33,225 bases of DNA. It comes from an uncultured Pelagibacteraceae bacterium (GTDB lineage Bacteria; Pseudomonadota; Alphaproteobacteria; Pelagibacterales; Pelagibacteraceae). Of the stretch, positions 8,084 to 15,925 are shown piece after piece; within the stretch, counting starts at the first letter, position 1, and every line of letters starts with the position of its first letter. A model generated the notes under the pieces. It saw nothing but the letters and a program-made list of their open reading frames with translations. It was not told the DNA's origin and searched no databases. The position numbers and the translations under genes were made by a program. The stretch is taken from positions 1 to 33,225 of the forward strand of contig CACOCL010000009.1 of assembly GCA_902625825.1 (NCBI GenBank), written 5' to 3'.

Positions 8084-9574
8084 ATGAATAAACATAATTT
8101 ATTAATTAAAAAGTTAAAGAAACAATTTTATTCTATAAATAATTCAATAGAAAATAGTTTCAATAAATTAAAATATTTAAAAAATAATTTAAAAAAAACC
8201 AAATTTACAAAGAATAATAAAGTTTTTATCGCCTCTGCGACAGCTACTATTTTAACGCTATCTTATTTTCTTATACCCACTCTTTATAATAAAAGTACTA
8301 TTCAGTCTCAAATAAAGAATCATATAATTAAAAAATATAATGTTAGTGTCAAATTTAATGAAAATATCAAATACGGGCTATTACCATCACCACATTTTGT
8401 TGCCAATAATTTATCAATTATAAGAGACAAAAAAGAGATTGGTGTAGCTAAAAATTTTAAGATTTTTATGGCTATAAATGATTTTCTTAAAGTCAATGAA
8501 ATTGAGATTAAAGATCTTAGCTTTAATAAAACAGATTTTACTGTTCAAAAAAACGATTTATTGTTTTTCAAAGAACTTTTAGAAACAGAGCCTAATGAAA
8601 ATAGTATCTTAATAAAAAATAGTAATATTTTTTATAAAGATGAAAATGAAGAAGTATTATTTATTAATAAAATTTTTGATAGTAGATTTTACTACGATTC
8701 TAAAAATTTACAAAATGTGTTATTGTCTAAAAATAGAATTTTTAATGTTCCATATAAATTAAAAATAGAAAATAATAAATTTAATAAAAAATTTATCACT
8801 AAGTTTTCCTCAAAAAAAATCCGTTTAAATATAGAAAATGAATTTAGTTATGATGAAGAAAATAAAAGTGGTTTACTAGATATTTTATTTATAAATAATA
8901 GCACAGCTTTGTCTTATAAGATTAAACCGAATTCTATAGATTTTGGCTCTAAAAATTCAAAAAATAATTACAATGGAACAATAGAGATCAAACCCTTTTA
9001 TTTGACAGCAAGTTTAGATTATGAAGGGTTAAGTACGAAAAATTTTTTTGATGATGAATCTCTTTTTATAGACCTAATTAAGTCAGAAATTTTTAATAAC
9101 AAAAATTTAAATGCAAATATTAAATTTAAATTAAAAGATATAACTAATATTGCAGAGTTAAGAGATTTATTTTTAAATATAAACATTAAAGAGGGAAATA
9201 TAAATTTGTCTGACTCAAGTTTAATGTGGAAAGAGGATCTTAAAATATTACTTGATGAATGCTCTTTAAATTATGATGGAAGTCAAATAAATTTAGACGG
9301 TAAAGTTACTTTGGAATTTGAAGATTTAAATAATTTTTATAGATCCTTCCAGATAAAAAAAATTGATAGAAAAAAAATTGAAAAAATTGAATTATATTTT
9401 GTTTATGATTTTAATCAAAATTCAATGAGTTTTTCTAATGCTAGAATTGATGGATCACCTAACTTAAAAATAGAAGAATATTTTGATGAATTTAATGAAA
9501 GTGGAAACAGAGTATTTAACAAGGTAAAGTTTAAAAACTTTGTAAGTGATTTTTTTAAAACTTATTCTGGATAA
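8084..9574 (+). CDS. AsmA-like membrane-anchored protein, function unknown
   Basis: The 496-residue product has a Lys-rich cytoplasmic N terminus (about 1-46), one membrane helix around 47-68 (VFIASATATILTLSYFLIP) and a long, predicted periplasmic, beta-rich remainder. After the helix the order matches AsmA-family proteins: a short helix (SQIKNHIIKKYNVSVKF), then YGLLPSPHFVANNLSI, VAKNFKIFMAINDFLKVNEIEIKDLSF, where AsmA relatives typically have LLPSPxxxLxxVxL and an L-rich GxIxVxxL segment. AsmA/TamB-type proteins are linked to outer-membrane lipid transport and assembly; that role here is inference. It is divergent from uvrD, and its 3' end overlaps convergent fumC by 13 bp. It is exceptionally rich in Asn, Lys and Ile. 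Confidence 0.7.
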   Translation: MNKHNLLIKKLKKQFYSINNSIENSFNKLKYLKNNLKKTKFTKNNKVFIASATATILTLSYFLIPTLYNKSTIQSQIKNHIIKKYNVSVKFNENIKYGLLPSPHFVANNLSIIRDKKEIGVAKNFKIFMAINDFLKVNEIEIKDLSFNKTDFTVQKNDLLFFKELLETEPNENSILIKNSNIFYKDENEEVLFINKIFDSRFYYDSKNLQNVLLSKNRIFNVPYKLKIENNKFNKKFITKFSSKKIRLNIENEFSYDEENKSGLLDILFINNSTALSYKIKPNSIDFGSKNSKNNYNGTIEIKPFYLTASLDYEGLSTKNFFDDESLFIDLIKSEIFNNKNLNANIKFKLKDITNIAELRDLFLNINIKEGNINLSDSSLMWKEDLKILLDECSLNYDGSQINLDGKVTLEFEDLNNFYRSFQIKKIDRKKIEKIELYFVYDFNQNSMSFSNARIDGSPNLKIEEYFDEFNESGNRVFNKVKFKNFVSDFFKTYSG

Positions 9575-10950
9575 ATCATTTTTTTTGGATTTACTATTCG
9601 ATCGTAATCTTTTTCATTAATCAACTTTGTTTTTAAAGATTCTTCTTTTAAAGTTGTATTATTTTTCAAAGCATTTTTAGCAATCATTGCAGCATTATCA
9701 TATCCTATATGTGGAGCTAGAGCTGTTACAAGCATGAGAGAATTGTCTAAAAATTTTTTTATCTTTACTTTGTCAGCTTTTAATCCTCTCACACAATAAA
9801 GTGCAAAGTTTTTTGAACTATCCGCTAAAAGATCAATAGATTGTAAGATATTGTGAGCAATTAAGGGTTTAAAAACATTTAGTTCAAAATGGCCATGCGA
9901 GCCAGCCATAGTTATACCATTATGATTTCCAATTACTTTTACACAAACCATTGTTACTGCTTCGGATTGTGTAGGATTAACTTTTCCTGGCATTATAGAA
10001 GAACCAGGTTCATTTGATGGTAAAATTAATTCACCATATCCCGCCCTTGGCCCAGATCCCAAAAATCTAATATCGTTTGCAATTTTCATTAAACAAACTG
10101 CAGTTGTATTAAGAGTTCCTGAAAAATTCACAATTTCATCATGAGCAGCAAGTGCTGCAAACTTATTTTTAGTTGGTTTAAAAGGGAGTTTAGTTATCTT
10201 TTTAATTTCATTAATAATCTTTCTATCAAATCCCTTTTTACTGTTTATGCCAGTTCCTACTGCAGTTCCACCTTGAGCTAACAAGAAAATTTCACTTAAT
10301 GCATTTCTAATTCTCTTAATACAATCCTCTAATTGTGATTGGTAACCTGAAAACTCTTGACCCAAAGATAATGGTGTTGCATCTTGTAAATGAGTTCTAC
10401 CAACTTTAATTATATTTTTAAATTTTGTTATTTTTTTCTTTAATTCTTTATTAAGAAGTTCAAGTGATGGTAATAATTTATTTTTTGTCTCAATAGCTAT
10501 AGCTATGTGCATTGCAGTAGGAAATACATCATTAGTAGATTGTGATTTATTAACATGATCATTTGGGTGAACTGGCTTTTTTGAGCCCTTTTTCCCACCT
10601 AAAATTTCATTAGCTCTGTTTGCTATGACTTCATTTACATTCATATTAGTTTGAGTTCCTGAACCTGTCTGCCAAACTTTCAATGGAAAATGCTCATCTA
10701 ATTTTCCAGATATAACTTCATTAGAAGCTTTAATTATTGCTTTAGAAATATTTGGTGAAATCTGTTTTTCTTTATTGTGAATAATAGCAGCAGCTTTTTT
10801 TATTGTCGCGATAGATTTTACTAAAACCGGCCTTACTAAAAATTCACCTATATCAAAATATTTTTTTGATCTTTGAGTAGATGCGCCCCAATATTTATCA
10901 TCAGGAACGTTTATAGACCCTATGCTGTCAAATTCTTTTCTAAATTTCAT
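9562..10950 (-). CDS. fumC: Fumarate hydratase, class II
   Basis: FumC interconverts fumarate and L-malate in the TCA cycle without an iron-sulfur cluster. The 462 residues are close to the E. coli length of 467. Recognised blocks are WGASTQRS, WQTGSGTQTNMNVNEVI (substrate B-site/GSGTQ loop), HPNDHVNKSQSTNDVFPT, GRTHLQDATPLSLGQE with H187, and the superfamily signature GSSIMPGKVNPTQ with S318 as the expected catalytic base. The similar enzyme aspartase is less likely because of the overall FumC wording. The gene appears monocistronic on the minus strand, with a 63-bp divergent interval before the pyrophosphohydrolase gene and a 13-bp tail-to-tail overlap at its 3' end. An oxygen-stable class II enzyme suits an aerobic surface-ocean cell. 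Confidence 0.96.
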   Translation of the reverse strand: MKFRKEFDSIGSINVPDDKYWGASTQRSKKYFDIGEFLVRPVLVKSIATIKKAAAIIHNKEKQISPNISKAIIKASNEVISGKLDEHFPLKVWQTGSGTQTNMNVNEVIANRANEILGGKKGSKKPVHPNDHVNKSQSTNDVFPTAMHIAIAIETKNKLLPSLELLNKELKKKITKFKNIIKVGRTHLQDATPLSLGQEFSGYQSQLEDCIKRIRNALSEIFLLAQGGTAVGTGINSKKGFDRKIINEIKKITKLPFKPTKNKFAALAAHDEIVNFSGTLNTTAVCLMKIANDIRFLGSGPRAGYGELILPSNEPGSSIMPGKVNPTQSEAVTMVCVKVIGNHNGITMAGSHGHFELNVFKPLIAHNILQSIDLLADSSKNFALYCVRGLKADKVKIKKFLDNSLMLVTALAPHIGYDNAAMIAKNALKNNTTLKEESLKTKLINEKDYDRIVNPKKMIYPE

Positions 10951-11004
10951 TGATTAATAAGTAACTATTAAACTATATATATACATTAATTTTAAAAAAC
11001 TTAC

Positions 11005-11009
11005 AGGAG
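11005..11009 (+). promoter_or_regulatory. Shine-Dalgarno site, AGGAG
   Basis: AGGAG lies 4 bases before the ATG at 11014. It is one of the few strong ribosome-binding sites in this window and fixes the start of the pyrophosphohydrolase gene. Confidence 0.7.
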
Positions 11010-11013
11010 CATT

Positions 11014-11385
11014 ATGTCAAATTTTAGTAAGGTTGGAATTTTTATGAAAACTTTTGGACAAGAAGTAAAAAATAAACCCTCTTTTAGCTCTGATAAAATC
11101 AACAAATTAAGACTGGACTTGATTAAAGAGGAATTTAATGAACTTACAGAAGCAATGAATAAAAGAGATTTATTAGAGGTTGCTGATGCATTAACTGATA
11201 TTTTGTATGTAACTTACGGAGCAGGTCATGCATTTGGAATTAATTTAGATAAGTGTTTTGAAGAGGTTCAAAATTCAAATATGAGCAAATTAGATGAGAA
11301 TGGCAAGCCAATTTATAATGAACATGGCAAAGTAATGAAAGGGCCAAATTATTTTAAACCAGATCTATCAAAATTCGTTAGTTAA
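11014..11385 (+). CDS. MazG/PRA-PH-like nucleoside triphosphate pyrophosphohydrolase
   Basis: This small all-alpha NTP-PPase superfamily protein (123 aa) probably hydrolyses a (d)NTP or related nucleotide to the monophosphate and pyrophosphate. The metal-binding acid residues are visible as EEFNEL (E..E in the first helix pair) and EVADALTDILYV (E..D...D in the second), the typical MazG-like arrangement. The C-terminal half (LDKCFEEVQNSNMSK, then a DENGKP.. and GPNYFKPDL tail) resembles the phosphoribosyl-ATP pyrophosphohydrolase-like subgroup often annotated without a known substrate. The substrate cannot be told from sequence. A strong AGGAG precedes it. The stop overlaps the convergent nadC end by 4 bp. 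It could be a house-cleaning enzyme; a role in histidine synthesis is unlikely from context. Confidence 0.8.
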   Translation: MSNFSKVGIFMKTFGQEVKNKPSFSSDKINKLRLDLIKEEFNELTEAMNKRDLLEVADALTDILYVTYGAGHAFGINLDKCFEEVQNSNMSKLDENGKPIYNEHGKVMKGPNYFKPDLSKFVS

Positions 11386-12215
11386 AATTCAAGTTTAAAA
11401 TCTATTGCCGGGGCGCTATGGGTAATGCTTCCAATAGAAATTCTATCTACCCCAGTTGCAGCAACTGATTTTACAGTTTTAAGATTAATATTTCCAGAAG
11501 CTTCAGTCTCGTAATATTTTTTTGCCAGTTTCACTCCTAATTTCAGATTTTTATTGTTCATATTATCAAATAAAACACAATTGAATTTTAATCCAATAAT
11601 TTGTTTTAGCTGACTTAAATTATCTACTTCGACAGTAATTCTTTTACCTTTCTTTTTTTTAATAGCAGAAGATACTAATAGTCTAATATTAGAACTTGAG
11701 ATATGATTATCTTTAATTAAAAATTCATCACTAAGATTAAATCTATGATTAAATCCACCTCCCAATTTAACAGCATATTTCTGAATAACTCTTAAATTTG
11801 GAATAGTCTTTCTTGTGCAGCAAATTTTGCACTTTCTACCAACTAATTTTACAAACTTATTAGTTTTTGTGGCGATGCCTGAAATGTGAGACAAAAAATT
11901 TAAAGCTACTCTTTCGGCAATAAGAATATTTTGTGCATTACCATGAATGGTTGCGATTAGTGTTTTTTTCTTAACAAAGGATCCATCTTCTTTTTTTACA
12001 ATAAATTTTATTCTTTTATCAATTAATGAAAAAGCGTATTTTGCGAACATTAAACCAGCAACAACAGCATTTTCGTTGGAAATTAATTTTGCTTTTATTA
12101 TCTTTTTATTTTCTAATAAATTAGAGGTTATATCTCCTAATGGATATAAATCTTCATTTAGCGCAAGCTTAACTGTATTTTTTATAAAATTTTCACTTAG
12201 TTCTATTCTAGACAC
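11382..12215 (-). CDS. nadC: Nicotinate-nucleotide pyrophosphorylase (quinolinate phosphoribosyltransferase)
   Basis: NadC converts quinolinate and PRPP to nicotinate mononucleotide, CO2 and PPi in de novo NAD synthesis. The 277-residue protein has the family blocks: EDLYPLGDITSNLL at the N terminus, AERVALNFLSHISGIAT, CTRKTIPNLRVIQKYAVKLGGGFNHR (PRPP/quinolinate-binding Arg and Lys; the usual TRKT-P-LR and GGG-NHR pattern), LIKDNH, EVDNLSQL, LFDNM and ISIGSITHSAPAIDF. It follows nadA by 6 bp on the same strand, so the two are one operon. nadB, which makes iminoaspartate for NadA and is often in the cluster, is not here. Confidence 0.96.
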   Translation of the reverse strand: MSRIELSENFIKNTVKLALNEDLYPLGDITSNLLENKKIIKAKLISNENAVVAGLMFAKYAFSLIDKRIKFIVKKEDGSFVKKKTLIATIHGNAQNILIAERVALNFLSHISGIATKTNKFVKLVGRKCKICCTRKTIPNLRVIQKYAVKLGGGFNHRFNLSDEFLIKDNHISSSNIRLLVSSAIKKKKGKRITVEVDNLSQLKQIIGLKFNCVLFDNMNNKNLKLGVKLAKKYYETEASGNINLKTVKSVAATGVDRISIGSITHSAPAIDFKLEF

Positions 12216-12221
12216 AAAGAA

Positions 12222-13211
12222 TTATCTACCAATGGCAACCATTTTTTCTACTGACAATCTTGCTTTATTAATTGTTTCTTTATCCATAATAATTTCACCA
12301 GTTTCGTTCTCTAAACAATCTAAGATTTTTGGCAGAGTTATTTTTTTCATATGGGGACACATATTACACGGTCTAATAAACTCTACATTTGGATTTTCAA
12401 CTTGAATATTATCACTCATTGAACATTCTGTAACCATCATTACTTTCTTTGGTTGATTATCTCTTACGTAATTAATCATTCCTGATGTTGAGCCCGCAAA
12501 ATCACTTGCCTTTATCACATCCGGTGGACATTCAGGGTGTGCAATAATTTTTATTCCAGGATTGTTTTTTCTAATATTAATAATTTCTTTTTCATTAAAT
12601 TGATCATGTACAATACAAATCCCTTTCCATGATATTATTTCAACATCTGTTTGTGAGGCAACATATTTTGCAAGATAGTCATCAGGTAAGAAAATTACCT
12701 TTTTAACACCTAAAGATTTTACTATTTTTACTGCATTAGCAGAAGTGCAACAAACATCAGTTTCAGCTTTTACATCAGCAGAGGTATTTACATAAGATAC
12801 TACCGGAATCCCCGGATATTTTTCCTTAAGCAATCTTACATCCTTTCCTGTAACTGACGACGATAGAGAGCAACCAGCTTTCATATCTGGAAGCAAAACT
12901 TTTTTATTCGGACTCATTAACTTTGCTGTTTCAGCCATAAAATGAACTCCTGCCATGACAATTATATCAGCAGAAGTTTTTGCGGCCTCTACAGCTAAAG
13001 CAAGAGAGTCAGCCGAAAAGTCAGCAATACCATGATAAATCTCAGGTGTTTGATAATTGTGAGCAAGAATTACAGCATTCTTTTCTTTTTTTAATTTATT
13101 AATTTTATGAATATATGGCGCGTGAACTGACCACTCAATCTCAGGCATCACCTTTGATATTTTTTTATAGATGGGGTCTGTCGCTTTTCTTACTTCTTGG
13201 TTAAATTCCAT
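12222..13211 (-). CDS. nadA: Quinolinate synthase (4Fe-4S)
   Basis: NadA condenses iminoaspartate with dihydroxyacetone phosphate to quinolinate, using a [4Fe-4S] cluster. I placed the start at the ATG at 13211 (329 aa); an in-frame TTG at 13226 would add five residues and looks less likely. Cluster cysteines can be read as C114 (AGCSLSSSV), C199 (GICIVHDQ) and the CNMC pair at 282/285, matching the three conserved Cys positions of the long-form enzyme. Other family motifs are LAHNYQTPEI, FMAETAKLMSP, YVNTSADVKAETDVCCTSANA, FLPDDYLA and HPECPPDV. It is the first gene of the nadA-nadC pair, with tRNA-Leu diverging 60 bp upstream. An oxygen-sensitive cluster makes this a step needing iron. Confidence 0.96.
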   Translation of the reverse strand: MEFNQEVRKATDPIYKKISKVMPEIEWSVHAPYIHKINKLKKEKNAVILAHNYQTPEIYHGIADFSADSLALAVEAAKTSADIIVMAGVHFMAETAKLMSPNKKVLLPDMKAGCSLSSSVTGKDVRLLKEKYPGIPVVSYVNTSADVKAETDVCCTSANAVKIVKSLGVKKVIFLPDDYLAKYVASQTDVEIISWKGICIVHDQFNEKEIINIRKNNPGIKIIAHPECPPDVIKASDFAGSTSGMINYVRDNQPKKVMMVTECSMSDNIQVENPNVEFIRPCNMCPHMKKITLPKILDCLENETGEIIMDKETINKARLSVEKMVAIGR

Positions 13212-13227
13212 AATTAAATTTATCAAT

Positions 13228-13256
13228 TTGAAACCTTCTTGTCATTGATTTAATGT
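13228..13256 (+). promoter_or_regulatory. Possible sigma70-type promoter for tRNA-Leu
   Basis: TTGAAA at 13228-13233 and TAATGT at 13251-13256 are separated by 17 bases, placing a start point about 10 bases before the tRNA. The -35 is 5/6 of consensus; the -10 is weak. By-eye call only. Confidence 0.3.
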
Positions 13257-13271
13257 GGGTCAAATTATATT

Positions 13272-13357
13272 GCGGCCATGCTGAAATTGGTAGACAGGCA
13301 CGGTTGAGGGCCGTGTGGACCTAGTCCATGAGAGTTCGAGTCTCTCTGGCCGCACCA
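13272..13357 (+). tRNA. tRNA-Leu (anticodon GAG)
   Basis: This 86-base class II tRNA has an encoded CCA. Acceptor stem GCGGCCA (13272-13278) pairs with TGGCCGC before the discriminator A and CCA (13355-13357). The D loop contains TTGGTAGA; the anticodon stem is CACGG/CCGTG around loop TTGAGGG, giving GAG, which reads CUC/CUU. A long variable arm (GGAC-CTA-GTCC) is typical of Leu. The T arm is AGAG-TTCGAGT-CTCT. It sits alone between nadA (divergent) and ygfZ (convergent), the ygfZ stop being only 4 bases beyond the CCA. It is visibly more GC-rich than the flanks, as structural RNAs are in such AT-rich genomes. Confidence 0.97.
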
Positions 13358-13361
13358 AAAT

Positions 13362-14249
13362 TCATATTTTGAGCCACTGAGGGATAAAAATTTTAAATTT
13401 CCCATTGCTTGTTTTGTATATTTTGTCCCTGTCAAAGTTTTTATCGTTAAACTTTATAATGGCAAAAGGATATTCTTTATCAATTAATACTTTTCCAATT
13501 TCAACATCATTATTATAAATCTTCTCACCTTCGGATAAATTTCCATCAACTAATTTAATTGGCAGCAATCTTTTTGAAAGTTTATTTTTTAATTTTATTC
13601 TTGCAGTGTTTTCTTGACCAACATAGCATCCTTTCTTAAAGTCAATTCCATTAAGCTCTTCGTAATTACATTCAATACCAAACAATTTATCTTTTAATTT
13701 ATTTAAATCTTTTGGTACTATTCCAAGTTTATGACTCTGTTCATAGTAATTATCAATTTTATCATTTTTCAGACCAAGTTTTTTGAGTGACAAATAAAGT
13801 TTTTCCAAATTAATAATTAGTCTGGCTCCTAAGTTTTTATTTCTGGGGTCTAGAATAATTGGATCTTCTCTATATCTTAAGGTAAAGCCCGGAATATCTT
13901 TTGCACCTTCAATATTTAAGTATTTTTCAAGTCCAAAACTAGCAACAACAAATTCATTACTTAAGTTGAGAATTTCAACTTTTGATCTTAATTTGTATAG
14001 ATTTAGTTGTTTAAATATCTCCTCAGATTGAGATTTTTCACAATCAATAAAGAAACCTAGTTTATGTTTTACAACTATCAATTCATATAAAAACTTACCC
14101 TGTGGAGTAAACAAAGATGCAAAACAACTGGAATTGTCTGAAACTTTATTGATGTCATTACTGATCAGATTTTGCAGAAAATTCTTGGCATCATCACCAT
14201 TGACATACAATATGGCCCTGTCATCTAATATATAAACATTATTATTCAT
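13362..14249 (-). CDS. ygfZ: Folate-binding GcvT-like protein YgfZ (Fe-S cluster biogenesis)
   Basis: YgfZ/Iba57 proteins use a tetrahydrofolate-binding GcvT-like fold to support assembly or repair of certain iron-sulfur enzymes in the cytoplasm. The hallmark motif K-G-C-Y-x-G-Q-E is present as KKGCYVGQENTAR, with the conserved Cys. Other family features are RAILYVNGDDAKNFLQNLISNDI near the N terminus, FASLFTPQGKFLYELIV, LGIVPKDLNKL and the GIDFKKG approach. I start it at the ATG at 14249 (295 aa, MNNNVYILDDRAIL); a longer frame reaching 14312 would overlap the divergent pyrC gene and adds atypical sequence. The client enzymes are not evident, though nadA on the same strand is an Fe-S enzyme. 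Confidence 0.93.
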   Translation of the reverse strand: MNNNVYILDDRAILYVNGDDAKNFLQNLISNDINKVSDNSSCFASLFTPQGKFLYELIVVKHKLGFFIDCEKSQSEEIFKQLNLYKLRSKVEILNLSNEFVVASFGLEKYLNIEGAKDIPGFTLRYREDPIILDPRNKNLGARLIINLEKLYLSLKKLGLKNDKIDNYYEQSHKLGIVPKDLNKLKDKLFGIECNYEELNGIDFKKGCYVGQENTARIKLKNKLSKRLLPIKLVDGNLSEGEKIYNNDVEIGKVLIDKEYPFAIIKFNDKNFDRDKIYKTSNGKFKIFIPQWLKI

Positions 14250-14292
14250 ATTTGATTGATATTTAATTTTAATATAATACCTTTTCTCAAAA

Positions 14293-15600
14293 ATGTTAGA
14301 TCTAATAATCAAAAATGGGCAATGTTACATAAATGGAAATTTAGAAAACAAAGATATTGCTGTTAAAGATGGTAAGATAATAAAAATTGGCGAAGTATCA
14401 GAAAGAGCAAAAGAAGTTTATGATGCAAATAATCAAATCGTTCTGCCAGGATGTATAGATACTCAAACTCATTTTAGAGAACCTGGCTCAACAGACACTG
14501 AAGATCTTCATTCCGGAAGTAGGGCAGCGGTTGCTGGTGGCATCACTGCAGTGTTTGAGATGCCAAACACAAATCCTCCCACATCAAATATAAAAGAATT
14601 TCAAAGAAAATTAGACCTTGCAAAAAATAGAATGTATTGCAATTACGCTTTTTATTTTGGTGCAACTGCAGAAAACGTTAACCAATTAGCCGAATTAAAA
14701 GATTTAGAAGGATGTTGTGGTATCAAATTATTTGTGGGTTCTTCAACAGGTAATCTTTTAGTAGCTCTAGAAGAAGATATAGATAAAGTATTTAAAAATT
14801 GTTCTAAAGTAGTTGCCGTCCATTCAGAGGATGAAGAAATTTTAAATAAGAATAAAAAATTAATTAAAAATGGAGATGTGCATTCACATCCAATTTGGAG
14901 AAGCGAGGAGTGTGCTATTTCCTCTACTAGAAGAATTGTTAGAATTGCAAAAAAGTATAATAAAAAAGCACATGTTCTTCATATAACAACAAAACAAGAA
15001 ATAGACTTTTTATCTCAACACAAAGGCAATATTACTTTTGAAATTACACCACAACATTTAACAATCTATGCACCTGATTGTTATGACAAGCTTGGAAGTT
15101 ATGCTCAAATGAATCCTCCGATAAGAGACAAATCTCACTATGATCGATTATGGTATGCAGTTAAAAATAACATTAACGATACGATCGGATCAGATCATGC
15201 TCCACATCTAAAAGTTAATAAAGATAAAGAATATCCTAATTCACCTTCAGGAATGCCAGGGGTTCAAACTCTAATGCCAGTGATGTTAAACCATGTTAAT
15301 GATGGCAAGTTAACACTCAATCAATTGATAAATTTGGTATGTGAAAATCCAATTAAAATTTTTGGTATTAAGAACAAAGGATTTATTAAAGAGGATTATG
15401 ATGCTGATTTCACTATTGTCGATATGAATAAAAAGATTGTGATTAAAAATGAAAATATTGAGAGTAAATGTGGATGGTCTCCTTTTAATAATGATGAATT
15501 TAAAGGCACTCCTGTAGCCACTATTATTGCTGGTAAAATAAAAATGAAAGATGGCAAAATTTTAGGCGATCCTGAAGGAAACCCATTAAAGTTTAACTAA
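14293..15600 (+). CDS. pyrC: Dihydroorotase (amidohydrolase superfamily)
   Basis: This is predicted to cyclise N-carbamoyl-aspartate to dihydroorotate in pyrimidine synthesis. The 435-residue protein has the amidohydrolase layout: N-terminal beta domain (IIKNGQCYING), TIM barrel opening with DTQTHFREPGSTDTEDLHSG, then VAGGITAVFEMPNTNPPT, GIKLFVGSSTGNL (expected bridging Lys), VAVHSEDEEIL, HVLHITTKQE and GSDHAPH (catalytic Asp), ending in DADFTIVD and GTPVATIIAGK. The usual D-x-H-x-H metal motif reads D-x-Q-x-H here, a variation I recall in other alphaproteobacterial dihydroorotase-like proteins. A related hydrolase such as allantoinase cannot be fully excluded. It diverges from ygfZ across 43 bp and overlaps the convergent SMR gene by 8 bp. 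Confidence 0.88.
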   Translation: MLDLIIKNGQCYINGNLENKDIAVKDGKIIKIGEVSERAKEVYDANNQIVLPGCIDTQTHFREPGSTDTEDLHSGSRAAVAGGITAVFEMPNTNPPTSNIKEFQRKLDLAKNRMYCNYAFYFGATAENVNQLAELKDLEGCCGIKLFVGSSTGNLLVALEEDIDKVFKNCSKVVAVHSEDEEILNKNKKLIKNGDVHSHPIWRSEECAISSTRRIVRIAKKYNKKAHVLHITTKQEIDFLSQHKGNITFEITPQHLTIYAPDCYDKLGSYAQMNPPIRDKSHYDRLWYAVKNNINDTIGSDHAPHLKVNKDKEYPNSPSGMPGVQTLMPVMLNHVNDGKLTLNQLINLVCENPIKIFGIKNKGFIKEDYDADFTIVDMNKKIVIKNENIESKCGWSPFNNDEFKGTPVATIIAGKIKMKDGKILGDPEGNPLKFN

Positions 15601-15925
15601 GTTTAATCGTAAAACTATTAACTAGAACAACTCCAATTACAATTAGAAATAAACCTAGAATTGCTTGCCAGGCTAGAGTTTGTTTAAAAAAAACATATCC
15701 AAGTATTGCTATCGTAAATATTCCAAGACCGCTCCATGTTGCATAAACTATTGCTATTGGAAGTTTATTCACAACAAAAGTAAGCAAGTATAATGCACTA
15801 ATATAAAAAATCGCCAGAAAAGTTGTTGGAATTAACTTGGTAAAATTTTGAGAAACAGGCAGTAACATCGTTCCAGCCACTTCACAAAAAATTGCACCAA
15901 TCAGAAATAAATAAGTTTTAAGCAC
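15593..15925 (-). CDS. Small multidrug resistance (SMR) family transporter
   Basis: This 110-residue, four-helix inner-membrane protein of the EmrE/SMR family is a proton-coupled exporter of cationic or small polar compounds and works as a dimer. The membrane-embedded acid of the family is present as E15 in GAIFCEVAGT, and the YATWSGLGI segment carries the Trp equivalent to EmrE W63. Four hydrophobic segments fall near residues 3-20, 33-50, 57-76 and 84-104. A GTG start overlaps the prpE stop by 8 bp (frame TGCTTAA read in two frames), so it is coupled to prpE. The substrate is unknown; guanidinium or polyamine-type exporters of the same family are equally possible. Confidence 0.9.
   Translation of the reverse strand: MLKTYLFLIGAIFCEVAGTMLLPVSQNFTKLIPTTFLAIFYISALYLLTFVVNKLPIAIVYATWSGLGIFTIAILGYVFFKQTLAWQAILGLFLIVIGVVLVNSFTIKLS

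Noticed and set aside
11947-12405. Open frame of 152 codons on the plus strand across the nadC/nadA junction
   Set aside because: Antisense to two well-supported genes; hydrophobic content comes from reversed Lys/Asn codons.
13212-13226. TTG start extending nadA by five codons
   Set aside because: The ATG at 13211 gives the usual N terminus; the extension has no support.
13272-13357. tRNA-Leu as an integration (att) site
   Set aside because: No integrase gene or repeated 3' tRNA end is seen; the downstream ygfZ is an ordinary core gene.
14250-14312. Longer N terminus for ygfZ
   Set aside because: Would overlap the pyrC start and adds a Lys/Tyr-rich segment absent from the family.
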